NCBI GenBank assembly: GCA_024711295.1
Contig: JANJTB010000029.1
Coordinates: 1-64,000, forward strand
DNA length: 64,000 nt
Direction: 5' to 3'
Origin: a bacterium
GTDB lineage: Bacteria; Bacteroidota; Ignavibacteria; Kapaibacteriales; UBA2268
This document shows, in pieces, positions 47,852 to 55,854 of this stretch. Made by a program: the position numbers and the translations under genes. The notes under the pieces were generated by a model, which had not been told where the DNA came from, searched no databases, and saw nothing but the letters and a program-made list of their open reading frames with translations. Every line of letters begins with the position of its first letter. The stretch's first letter is position 1.

Positions 47852-50750
47852 CAATCATTAAGGGTATTGTCTTAGAGAACGGACCAGAACTCATCCTTAT
47901 GTAATACGAGCCTGAGCTTAGTATTGAAGTGTCTATAATTTGATAATACTCACCAGGCCGACACATACCGTCATAAATTGTTTTAACAATACTTCCGTAA
48001 CTGTCAAATAATACTACATTTGTGTAAGATTCAAAAGGTATGCTGAACATAATTTCATTTTCGTTGCCCCGGCTCAGAGATTGGGTAACATTTCGAAGAT
48101 TGTACATATGCTTGGAAATAACAATTTTTCTGACTTCGTCACCACAATAAGATAGAGCAAGTTTTCCATCTCTCATACTTTTTTCAAAGCAATTATCAAA
48201 ACCGGATATTATCGAATTAATTAATTCTATGTAAATAAAGTTTGAATCACTGAGTAAAATCATAAAAACAGGTTTGAATAAAATTCCGGAAAGACCTGAA
48301 ACTGAACTTGGTCCTGATGCAGTGATTTCTAATAAATTATATTTTTTATCCAACTCAATTACATTAGCACTCAAATAGTTCCAACCCTCTATCAAATCAC
48401 CCATTTTCACCTTATTCCTGAATTCCAATTCAGATTTATTATATTTAATTGTGACTTTTACAGACTTAATCTCCTCCAAATCGACTTTTGTAAAATCAGC
48501 AAAAATATCAAAATCCTTATCATAATTTTCCGGAGGATTGTAATCAAGAATACTTCCTGGGGCCAGCTCTTCAATTTGTGGTAAAAATATTGAAACCGGT
48601 GTTTTGATTGTTGTACCTTTAATAAGACCTGTACCTGTATCAACATCACTGATTACTTTTACCAAACATTCAAAAAAATCTTTGTCAAAATTTTCAGGTT
48701 CGAATGTAATTGGTATAGAAATACTTTCCTGGGGTTTAATTACAACAAAATTATTTTCAATTGAATCAATATTTAACTTGAAGGCATTAATATCACCATT
48801 GCTAAGATACGAGGTAATAATGAAAGCCTCAGCAGAATCTGATATATTCTTTATTTGTAAATGGCCATTATGAACTGCACAATGCTTAACATCATCAAAA
48901 ATATATGGTTCGATACTCAAAATTCTGTTGAATCCGGTACCTTTGATATATACAAAAGTAGTATCAACTTTAAAAGCATTAGGTTCAGAATACGCATCAC
49001 TTAATATTTCGACTCTGAACACCCTTTCACCAGCATCTCTTGGAATAAAACTTATAGGTATTTTAATGGAATTTCCACTTTTTACTAGTGTATCTCTTAA
49101 CTGTTTGCCAATAACCAAAAAATCGTCTTTGCCAGTCGGAAAAACTGGTATAAAATTAACTTTTTTTATCAATAAATCACTACTTAACGAAACAGATCTG
49201 ACTTCAAGCTCTAGGGTATCTTCATGTGGTACATTAACTAATGTTCTGCCATCAAAGTTCAGCCCATCGGCCTGAATTTTGGGCAAGTAAGCAAAACCTC
49301 TGACATAATTGAAAACCGTTCCTGTTTTGTATTTGGATGATTCTGCAAAAACAGGTTGGATTTTTGCTTCTTTATAATATTCAACATTGGGGTTGTATTC
49401 AACCATTAACTTAATTTCATGTAAAAAACCACTGTATTCAGGAGTTTGAGGATATAGTGTAACATTAACAAAGTTCTGGGGAATGGATTCAGACTTAATA
49501 ATTCTAAAATCTGAACTTTGCTGAATGATCTGAAAATCCAAAATCTCTACAGGCTCGCTGCCACTGTTTCTCACAATTATAAATTCTTTTTTAACCTCAC
49601 CTACCCTGACTCTGCCAAAACTGTGAGAACTAAGATATGGTCCGGGAAGGTAGGCAATTCCTCTCAAATATGCAATACTATCAGGTCCGGAAGCATTATT
49701 CTTGAATATCAAAGGTTCGATAAATTCACCAATACTTTGTGGGAAGAAACAAATTCCGGTTATGAACTTTTCGTTGTTTGGATTAATTTCCAAATCATTC
49801 AGGTTAGGATTTGTAGATGCTTTGACATAAAAATTAGAGCCGTCGGATAGCTGGTAATATCCATTTACGAATAGTTTACCTGTCCCACCATTGGATATTC
49901 TTAACCCCCTGCCATCGTCAGCGGAGGTGCACGATTCTGTTCCAATCTCTATAGCTCCGAAATCGAAGTCATCGGCATAAATTTTGGGGATTACACCCTG
50001 ACCTGAGACAGCTATTGTGTACCTCAAACAGTTTGTCTCTACTACTAAAGTATCTATATCACCAGGTAATAAATCATAATTATCTTTTATAGGAAAGTAA
50101 TTAACAATTATTTTTAAAGATGAGTCTTTTTCAAGATTAAAATTTGTAATATTTTGGTTAAGCTTGAATAGTTCATTACGTTTTAAAAAAATGGAACGAA
50201 TAAAAACTGATGAATTGCTTACATTGAGTACCTGAGCGGATAATTCTGCACTTTGACCAACAAAAACGGAACCGAAACCTAAATACCCGGGAGTTACCAT
50301 CAACTTTTCTGACTTGTAAACAACTGAATCAAATGTAAAATTTCCCGCCATATCAGTCACAACAAATACAGCTTTAGCATCTTTGTATGGGTCGGTTACA
50401 CTTAATCGAAATGAGAAGTCGAAGTTAATCTTGCCCGTTTCAAAAGTACTTGAGTAAATCTCTGAAAAATTCTCTGAAAATTGAGGATATAAAATTGGTG
50501 CTGATGTAATACCCACGTCAAGATGGAACTTACTTTCATCTATGTTGAAACTTCTGTTATCAGAAACATTAACCAAAAAATTTCCGCAATGTGAATTTTT
50601 TGAGATTTCGGGTCGCAAAACATCGAGAGTATCTTTACTTAGTAATGTATTCGAATTGAAAAATAAAAATACCAACATTATCAAACTGAAACAGCTTGAT
50701 AATGAGTAGTTTGCTATATTTAATTTTCTTTTTGTCAAAATGTAATACAT
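47844..50750 (-). CDS. Large secreted protein with anchor-D/ASPM-like domains and sorting tail
   Basis: Exported protein of 968 residues. The start at ATG 50750 yields a signal peptide (SLSSCFSLIMLVFLFFNSNTLLS). The body is a series of immunoglobulin-like choice-of-anchor D or ASPM/Hydin-type domains, seen as repeated blocks such as LGFGSVFVGQSAELSAQVLNVS, FDFGAIEIGTESC, HSFGRVRVGEVKKEFIIVRN and the FxxxSxG endings. It ends in a type IX-like tail (VVLFDSYGSIVKTIYDG ... SGSYYIRMSSGPF). The function is unknown; structural or adhesive roles are typical for such domain mixes. The stop overlaps that of the converging flavin reductase gene by 8 nt. A 181-nt AT-rich gap precedes the relic IS. Confidence 0.82.
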   Translation of the reverse strand: MYYILTKRKLNIANYSLSSCFSLIMLVFLFFNSNTLLSKDTLDVLRPEISKNSHCGNFLVNVSDNRSFNIDESKFHLDVGITSAPILYPQFSENFSEIYSSTFETGKINFDFSFRLSVTDPYKDAKAVFVVTDMAGNFTFDSVVYKSEKLMVTPGYLGFGSVFVGQSAELSAQVLNVSNSSVFIRSIFLKRNELFKLNQNITNFNLEKDSSLKIIVNYFPIKDNYDLLPGDIDTLVVETNCLRYTIAVSGQGVIPKIYADDFDFGAIEIGTESCTSADDGRGLRISNGGTGKLFVNGYYQLSDGSNFYVKASTNPNLNDLEINPNNEKFITGICFFPQSIGEFIEPLIFKNNASGPDSIAYLRGIAYLPGPYLSSHSFGRVRVGEVKKEFIIVRNSGSEPVEILDFQIIQQSSDFRIIKSESIPQNFVNVTLYPQTPEYSGFLHEIKLMVEYNPNVEYYKEAKIQPVFAESSKYKTGTVFNYVRGFAYLPKIQADGLNFDGRTLVNVPHEDTLELEVRSVSLSSDLLIKKVNFIPVFPTGKDDFLVIGKQLRDTLVKSGNSIKIPISFIPRDAGERVFRVEILSDAYSEPNAFKVDTTFVYIKGTGFNRILSIEPYIFDDVKHCAVHNGHLQIKNISDSAEAFIITSYLSNGDINAFKLNIDSIENNFVVIKPQESISIPITFEPENFDKDFFECLVKVISDVDTGTGLIKGTTIKTPVSIFLPQIEELAPGSILDYNPPENYDKDFDIFADFTKVDLEEIKSVKVTIKYNKSELEFRNKVKMGDLIEGWNYLSANVIELDKKYNLLEITASGPSSVSGLSGILFKPVFMILLSDSNFIYIELINSIISGFDNCFEKSMRDGKLALSYCGDEVRKIVISKHMYNLRNVTQSLSRGNENEIMFSIPFESYTNVVLFDSYGSIVKTIYDGMCRPGEYYQIIDTSILSSGSYYIRMSSGPFSKTIPLMIVK

Positions 50751-50931
50751 TATTATATATGACAAATAAATTATAATAAAGTTACGGAAAAAATGAAAAA
50801 ATAATTTATAATAATTGCTTTTACATTAAAAAATTAATAAAAAAATCATAATTCAATCTTTATCTGCAGTATTTAAATTCTATAACGAATTACTTTAGAA
50901 TTTTCTCTTCTTATAAATTTGATACGTAATT

Positions 50932-50946
50932 GACAAAAAGTAGACT
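50932..50946 (+). repeat. Left terminal inverted repeat of the relic IS
   Basis: GACAAAAAGTAGACT. Its reverse complement is found at 51922-51936 with one mismatch (A/G at position 13). The two bracket the degraded transposase at the expected distance for an IS of about 1 kb. Confidence 0.8.
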
Positions 50947-50987
50947 AAAATTGTAGTAAGTATTTATATTTCTAATATTTGTAACAT

Positions 50988-51763
50988 TTGATGATTGAAA
51001 TAAAAAAAGGTAATTTCTGTGGTTCAAAATATACCAAAAAAAATGGTAATTACAGCTATATAAATGCTATTATTGTTACCGCCGATTTATTAGTGGCACT
51101 AGAATTGATAAAAGCAAATTATGAGATGAATTTGTTAGAGGAAAACAGATTTATACAGAAGTGGCAGATCGTTTTAATTTCTAAACAAGAACAATTCAGA
51201 GGCACCTAGTTACAGTAATTCCAAACAAAAAGACTCAAGCATTAAAAATATCTGTTGTTTTTATGGACACAACATACTTTGAAAGATCCTTAGTGTAATG
51301 CTTTTTAAAAGATGCATTATCCGGTAAAGATCTTCTTTCAAAGTTTGTCAAATATGATACAAATCTACTTTATTATGAAGGATTACATGAGTTAATAACA
51401 AAAGGTCTTGAATTAATAGCAGTTTTTTTGATATAAGAAGAGGTTATTTTCAATGTTTAAAGATTATCCTATTCTGATGTGGCAATTTCATCAAATAGCA
51501 ATAATAACAAAGTATTTGACCATAAATACCAAATTGGAAGCATCAAAATAATTGAAAGAATTATCAAAATTACTAACTACAATAAATAAAAATAGTATTG
51601 AGAAAAAACTTCAAGAGTGGTATTAAAAATCCACAATACTAAAAATTCAATAGATGGTCATTTTGCAGAATTAAAAAGTAAACTTTATGTTTATAATAAC
51701 TTATCAATTCAATGGAAGAAGATATTTATTCTTGAGTTTTTTAAAGGCATAAGTATGAAATAG
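50988..51763 (+). pseudogene. Frameshifted transposase remnant (IS256-group, Zn-binding variant)
   Basis: Translating in shifting frames gives a recognisable transposase order. It begins with a half zinc finger (FCGSKYTKKNG), then the HTH-like VADRFNF*TRTIQRHL. These are followed by VVFMDTTYFERSL*, KDALSGKDLLSKFVKYDTNLLYY, DIRRGYFQCLK, WQFHQIAIITKYLTINTKLEASK and finally NTKNSIDGHFAELKSKL. At least three frameshifts and several in-frame stops are present, and about 55 residues before NTKNSIDG appear deleted. The family assignment rests on remembered motifs (MCQFHQ, RYLT, NTTNSLDGHF). The gene cannot make an active transposase. Confidence 0.8.
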
Positions 51764-51921
51764 TATCAAAGAAACTTAGTTAAGAATTTCCATGATACTG
51801 ACTTTCTTTAAATACGCTGATTATTCTGTTAGGTTGATTTTTAGAAGAGACTAATTATGCTTCACCGGATTTTAAAAAATAACAGATTATTTTTTTAATG
51901 TTTTTCTATCTTGAAAAAAAC

Positions 51922-51936
51922 AGCCTACTTTTTGTC
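51922..51936 (-). repeat. Right terminal inverted repeat of the relic IS
   Basis: Reads GACAAAAAGTAGGCT on the minus strand and matches the left end at 50932-50946 with one mismatch. It lies about 160 nt beyond the end of recognisable transposase homology. Confidence 0.8.
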
Positions 51937-51996
51937 TTTAACTCCTATTTTTTTTCTTATATTTGCTATTAAATAATAATATATTTTAATAAAAAT

Positions 51997-53250
51997 ATGA
52001 AAGAAAAATTAAAAGCTTTGAACAAACCAATAAGATTTGGAAATATTGGTAGTGGTGCAATGGGTATGGGTGTATATTACCAATCAATTATTACTCCAAA
52101 TATTGAATGTTCTGTACTATCTGATCTTGATATTAATAAGGCAATTAAATGTGCAGAAACATTCAACAAGGCATATAGAATTGTCGAAAATCTTAATGAA
52201 TTAAATGATTGTATAGACCAATCCATATTAGCAATTACAGATAACTCTAATCTAATTACTGAATGTGAACTTTTAGAAGCAGTTTGCGAGTCTTCTTCTT
52301 CAATTGAGGATGCTGCTCATTATTGTATTAATACTTTAGAATCGGGAAAAGATTTAATATTGATGAACGCTGAAGTTGATTTGGCTTTTGGTCACTATTT
52401 TAAAAAGATAGCTGACAAAAACAATCTAATCGTAACTTCTTGTGATGGCGACCAGCACTCTGTTTTAAAAAGAATGATAAATGATATTGAACTTTGGGGG
52501 CTTGAGACAATTCTGGTTGGTAATATCAAGGGTTTCTTAGATATTTATTCTAATCCTGATAAAATTAAGCCCGAGGCAGATATTAGAAAGCTAGATTATA
52601 AAATGGCTACTGCTTATACAGATGGCAGCAAATTAAACATCGAAATGGCACTGATTGCTAACAACCTTAGTTTACGCACACAAAAACCAGGTATGACCGG
52701 ATATTATACAAAATCTGTCCATGATGTTTTAGGTTTATTTAATCTAAAGGAAATAAAGAATTCAGGCAATGCAATTATAGATTACATTATAGGTGCAGAA
52801 CCAGGCGGTGGTGTTTTTGTTGTAGCATATTGCGACAATCCGTATCAGCAATTTATGTTAAATTATTATAAATTAGGAAATGGTCCATTTTATTTATTTT
52901 ATCGCCCATACCACTTGTGCCATTTAGAATTTACGAGAACATTAATTGAAGGGGTTATTGATAGAAGTCCTTTATTACAACCAATAGGGAAAAGAAAAAC
53001 TGATGTTGTAACTTATGCCAAAAAAGATCTATCAATAGGTGAATCTTTAGACGGATTGGGAGGATATTCATGCTATGGTAAAGTTGAAAATCTAGAGGAA
53101 CAAAATATTGGACTTCCAATTTTACTTTCCGATGGAATAAAATTAAAGAGAAATGTTAGAAAGGATGAACGTATTTCGTTGTTGGATATAGAATATGATA
53201 AGTCATCATTTTTATTTAATTTATACTCAAACTCTATGGACACTATTTAA
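51997..53250 (+). CDS. NAD(P)-dependent, homoserine dehydrogenase-like protein with SAF domain
   Basis: Oxidoreductase of 417 residues. An N-terminal Rossmann fold (RFGNIGSGAMGMGVYYQS, then CSVLSDLDINKAIKCAE) resembles homoserine dehydrogenase. The middle is a catalytic-like region (GKDLILMNAEVDLAFGHYFKKIA). The C-terminal about 80 residues (TYAKKDLSIGESLDGLGGYSCYGKV ... ILLSDGIKLKRNVRKDERIS) form a SAF-type domain. Related proteins occur in surface-polysaccharide clusters, but the sugar or acid substrate is unknown. The next gene begins at its stop (TAATG), so the two are translationally coupled. It lies 60 nt from a relic IS, consistent with acquisition by transfer. Confidence 0.75.
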   Translation: MKEKLKALNKPIRFGNIGSGAMGMGVYYQSIITPNIECSVLSDLDINKAIKCAETFNKAYRIVENLNELNDCIDQSILAITDNSNLITECELLEAVCESSSSIEDAAHYCINTLESGKDLILMNAEVDLAFGHYFKKIADKNNLIVTSCDGDQHSVLKRMINDIELWGLETILVGNIKGFLDIYSNPDKIKPEADIRKLDYKMATAYTDGSKLNIEMALIANNLSLRTQKPGMTGYYTKSVHDVLGLFNLKEIKNSGNAIIDYIIGAEPGGGVFVVAYCDNPYQQFMLNYYKLGNGPFYLFYRPYHLCHLEFTRTLIEGVIDRSPLLQPIGKRKTDVVTYAKKDLSIGESLDGLGGYSCYGKVENLEEQNIGLPILLSDGIKLKRNVRKDERISLLDIEYDKSSFLFNLYSNSMDTI

Positions 53251-54167
53251 TGTCGGATAATTTTAAATTGGGTATAGTTGTAGTATATTTAATGAATGAA
53301 GATGATGAAAATCTTTTGAAGATTCATTTAGATTTTATAAAAAAATATACTCCTCAGGATTTTACAATTTACGCTGCTGCAAATAGGTTGCATCAACATT
53401 TAAAAAGTATTTTGAAAAGTCACGATTTTGTGAGAATTTGCAGCATTCCAGATACAAATCTTAGACTAGCTTACGAAAATACTTATTATCTGCAGCATTT
53501 AATAGACATTGCTTTAGAAGATAATTGCACTCATATTGCTCTCTTTCATCCAGACTCTTTTCCCATAAAATATAATTGGTTTCAAACTGTTATTGATAAT
53601 ATTGGAAATAGCTATGCTATGGCAGCAATAGTTACTAATTTAGTAACAAACAATAAGCCACACTCATCTTTTATGTTGTTTGAAAAAGAATTCTATCTTA
53701 AGTACTCACCTAAACTAATTCCTGATTTTACAACACTTCATACACCAATATATCGAGAATACATCAAAGAACATAGTGTATTGGTTGAAACCGGCATCGG
53801 CTATGGGTTTTGTCTTTATCACAATAAATTAAATTACTACAAATTACTACATAGCAATAAAAATTATATTCATCCAGATTTTGCTTTAATCTATGATGAC
53901 CTAATATTTCATATCCATTACAATGCAATGCCATATAAATCAACTTCGAATTTTTATAACTTCAAAGGTGGAGAAGTTTTTAAATTCATTAATAATTTAA
54001 TAGCACTAATTATTCCTGATAAATTGTTTAGTTCTATTAAGGCAAGTATCATCAAAAAGATTAAAAAAAGTGAGGATATTAAAAATAGAAATATTATTGA
54101 AGAGTTGAAAAATAGATTATATCAAAATCCTGAGAATTTCATTAATAATTTAATACACAATTCATGA
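53250..54167 (+). CDS. Putative glycosyltransferase of the GT-A type
   Basis: Cytosolic protein of 305 residues that reads as a nucleotide-sugar transferase. The strand order LGIVVVYLMNEDDENLLKIHL, TIYAAANR and THIALFHPDSFPIKYNWF places an acidic/His motif (HPDSFP) where GT-A enzymes carry a DXD-like metal site. A GIGYGFCLYHNKL stretch follows in the acceptor half. I do not recognise a precise family. Coupling with the SAF-domain oxidoreductase through TAATG (53248-53252) suggests that the oxidoreductase makes or modifies a sugar that this enzyme transfers, for example to a surface polysaccharide. That inference is from position only. Confidence 0.6.
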   Translation: MSDNFKLGIVVVYLMNEDDENLLKIHLDFIKKYTPQDFTIYAAANRLHQHLKSILKSHDFVRICSIPDTNLRLAYENTYYLQHLIDIALEDNCTHIALFHPDSFPIKYNWFQTVIDNIGNSYAMAAIVTNLVTNNKPHSSFMLFEKEFYLKYSPKLIPDFTTLHTPIYREYIKEHSVLVETGIGYGFCLYHNKLNYYKLLHSNKNYIHPDFALIYDDLIFHIHYNAMPYKSTSNFYNFKGGEVFKFINNLIALIIPDKLFSSIKASIIKKIKKSEDIKNRNIIEELKNRLYQNPENFINNLIHNS

Positions 54168-54644
54168 TGGTTGTATTTATTTAGAAATTGTCATAAATAC
54201 TAAAAGTAATAATAAATCAATTACAATAACATATTAGAAACAGATCGAATCATTATATTAAATTTCTCTAATCTAACTTACTTTTTTTTACACACCATTA
54301 GGATTGTAATGGCTCATAAATTATCCGATTTTTCCAAAACGTCGCATGATTAATAGGTTAGTTTTTTTATTAATTTATATTGCTTCGGACTTTAGTAGAA
54401 CATTATACCTCTTACAGTGTTTTTTTTGTCAAAAGTATTTTTGAGTCATAAAAATCATAAAAACGATATTTTTTATTGCCTATTACTCCAAATTTGCACT
54501 AGTTTATTTATGTTTTTTTGTTCAATTTTTCTCATAAAAAAATTAAATAATATTATACAATTTGTAAATATTTGCTTGCAGTTATTAATTATTTTATTAT
54601 TTTTACAATTGACAATATCTCAATATTTACAAAACGTATATAAC
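54168..54644. other. 477-nt gene-free spacer
   Basis: AT-rich spacer between the glycosyltransferase gene and the HTH gene. The frame of the HTH gene remains open back to a GTG at 54417, but the predicted leader (two hydrophobic stretches rich in Leu, Ile and Phe) looks like unselected AT-rich translation. A TTGACA at 54609-54614 could be a -35 element, but no well-spaced -10 is apparent. I see no RNA gene or repeat. Confidence 0.5.
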
Positions 54645-55037
54645 ATGATAAAGCCGAAATCACACAATGTTAATATTATGGTTAAGCGACTCAAGCGACA
54701 TCTCAAAATCAAGTCTGACTATGAGCTGTCAACTTATCTTGGGCTAAGTAGAAACACAATTTCGATGTGGAAACAACGAAAAAGTTTTGATTATGATTTG
54801 ATAATGGCAAAATGTCCTGACATATCAATAGACTATCTTCTAACGGGTGTACAGCCGGAATTAATGTCAGAAAGAAACAGAATACTAAATTATTATCAAA
54901 TACCTCTGATGCAAATTGATGTAAATCAACAGCCTATTATCAACGAAGAACAGATACAAAAGAACGCAAGCAATAAAATAGCCGAGTTAGAAGATGAAAT
55001 TAAAAATATTTACAAAATATTGTCCGAAAAGCTTTAA
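54645..55037 (+). CDS. CI-repressor-like helix-turn-helix protein
   Basis: Small DNA-binding protein of about 130 residues. The HTH segment VKRLKRHLKIKSDYELSTYLGLSRNTISMWKQR followed by CPDISIDYLLTG matches the phage CI repressor N-terminal domain family. The C-terminal part (NEEQIQKNASNKIAELEDEIKNIYKIL) is a predicted coiled coil, suitable for dimerisation. There is no peptidase domain, so it is shorter than a full CI/LexA-type repressor. The ATG at 54645 is preferred and 54678 is also possible. The PAS gene starts 9 nt downstream, giving a probable regulatory pair in the accessory patch. Targets unknown. Confidence 0.72.
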   Translation: MIKPKSHNVNIMVKRLKRHLKIKSDYELSTYLGLSRNTISMWKQRKSFDYDLIMAKCPDISIDYLLTGVQPELMSERNRILNYYQIPLMQIDVNQQPIINEEQIQKNASNKIAELEDEIKNIYKILSEKL

Positions 55038-55046
55038 CTTTTAATT

Positions 55047-55788
55047 ATGCCTAAAAGCGCTCAATACGGAAAATTCCTTAAAACACATGAGGCAATCAAT
55101 ATATTCCTCAAAAGTATGCCTGATTTGATTCTTATTCAGGACAGGTATGGTGTTTACATTGATTATTTTACACAAAACAACAATGTTTTGATTGCTCCAC
55201 CGGATGCTTTTATCGGCAAGAATATGCACGAATTTCTTCCACATGATTTAGTGAAGGAAATCACACCATTATTCAATGAAGTAATAGATAAAAAAGAGCT
55301 AAGAATCTACGAATACTCCTTGAATCTTGATGGAGTGACCAAATATTTCGAAACAAGAATGAACCTATATAATGAAGATAAGGTTCTATCCATTGTAAGG
55401 GATATATCAGACAAAGTAAAGGCAGAAAAAGAGAATAATATCCAAACTTGGCATTTTTGACAATGATTTTTTAAATTCTCTCTACAATAATGATGAGAAT
55501 ATTCTAAGTGACCAAGGCATGCAAAATTTATTAGAAAAAAGTAACGACAAAAAAAGAAAAAGTGACCATGATAGTGAAGATAAAAGCTTTTCTTTCGAAA
55601 TTGTCACGGTAAAATTCAGTGAACTACAGGCAGGAAATATCCTGGCAAGCAATATTGAAGATGAATCAGGAAATATCCTTATACCTGAAGGGCAAGAAAT
55701 TTTTGATGACTTAATACAAGTATTACTTAAGTACAAACATCATCAAAAAATCAAAGAACCAATCTATATACTAAAAGAAAATAATTAA
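55047..55788 (+). pseudogene. PAS-domain regulator split by a frameshift
   Basis: The first frame (55047-55460) encodes a PAS fold (MPDLILIQDRYGVYIDYF, IGKNMHEFLP, VLSIVRDISDKVKAEKE) and stops after WHF. A +1 shift between 55420 and 55460, close to an A5 run at 55426-55430, opens a frame to 55788. It continues as KLGIFDNDFLNSLYNNDENI and ends in a domain with VTVKFSELQAGNILASNIEDESGNILIPEGQEI. That last block resembles the small C-terminal domain of HD-type response regulators. Either the gene is a recent pseudogene, the frameshift is a sequencing error, or the two parts are made separately. An intact product would be about 246 residues. Confidence 0.68.
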
Positions 55789-55810
55789 ACTAAATATAAA
55801 GAACAAAGCA

Positions 55811-55846
55811 AAAAAAAACTAATGAAATGATTCATTAGTTTTTTTT
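55811..55846. terminator. Perfect 16-bp bidirectional terminator
   Basis: AAAAAAAACTAATGAA at 55811-55826 pairs perfectly with TTCATTAGTTTTTTTT at 55831-55846 across the loop ATGA. A/T-runs on both sides let it work for the plus-strand regulator and for the converging minus-strand dehydrogenase ending at 55855. It lies 8 nt beyond the dehydrogenase stop. Confidence 0.9.
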
Positions 55847-55854
55847 CTCTCTAA

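Larger units (their letters stand above)
50932..51936. mobile_element. Decayed insertion sequence with intact terminal inverted repeats
   Basis: The ends are GACAAAAAGTAGACT (50932-50946) and, inverted, AGCCTACTTTTTGTC (51922-51936), which match at 14 of 15 positions. Between them (1005 bp) lies a degraded transposase of the Zn-binding variant of the IS256 group (see the pseudogene entry). No clear 8-9-bp target duplication is visible in the flanks, perhaps through decay. The element borders an accessory gene pair and explains the otherwise gene-free 50751-51996 stretch. Confidence 0.8.

Noticed and set aside
50988-51209. A 73-residue ORF as a real small gene
   Set aside because: It is the in-frame fragment of the degraded transposase; only the zinc-finger part makes sense and the rest is read out of frame.
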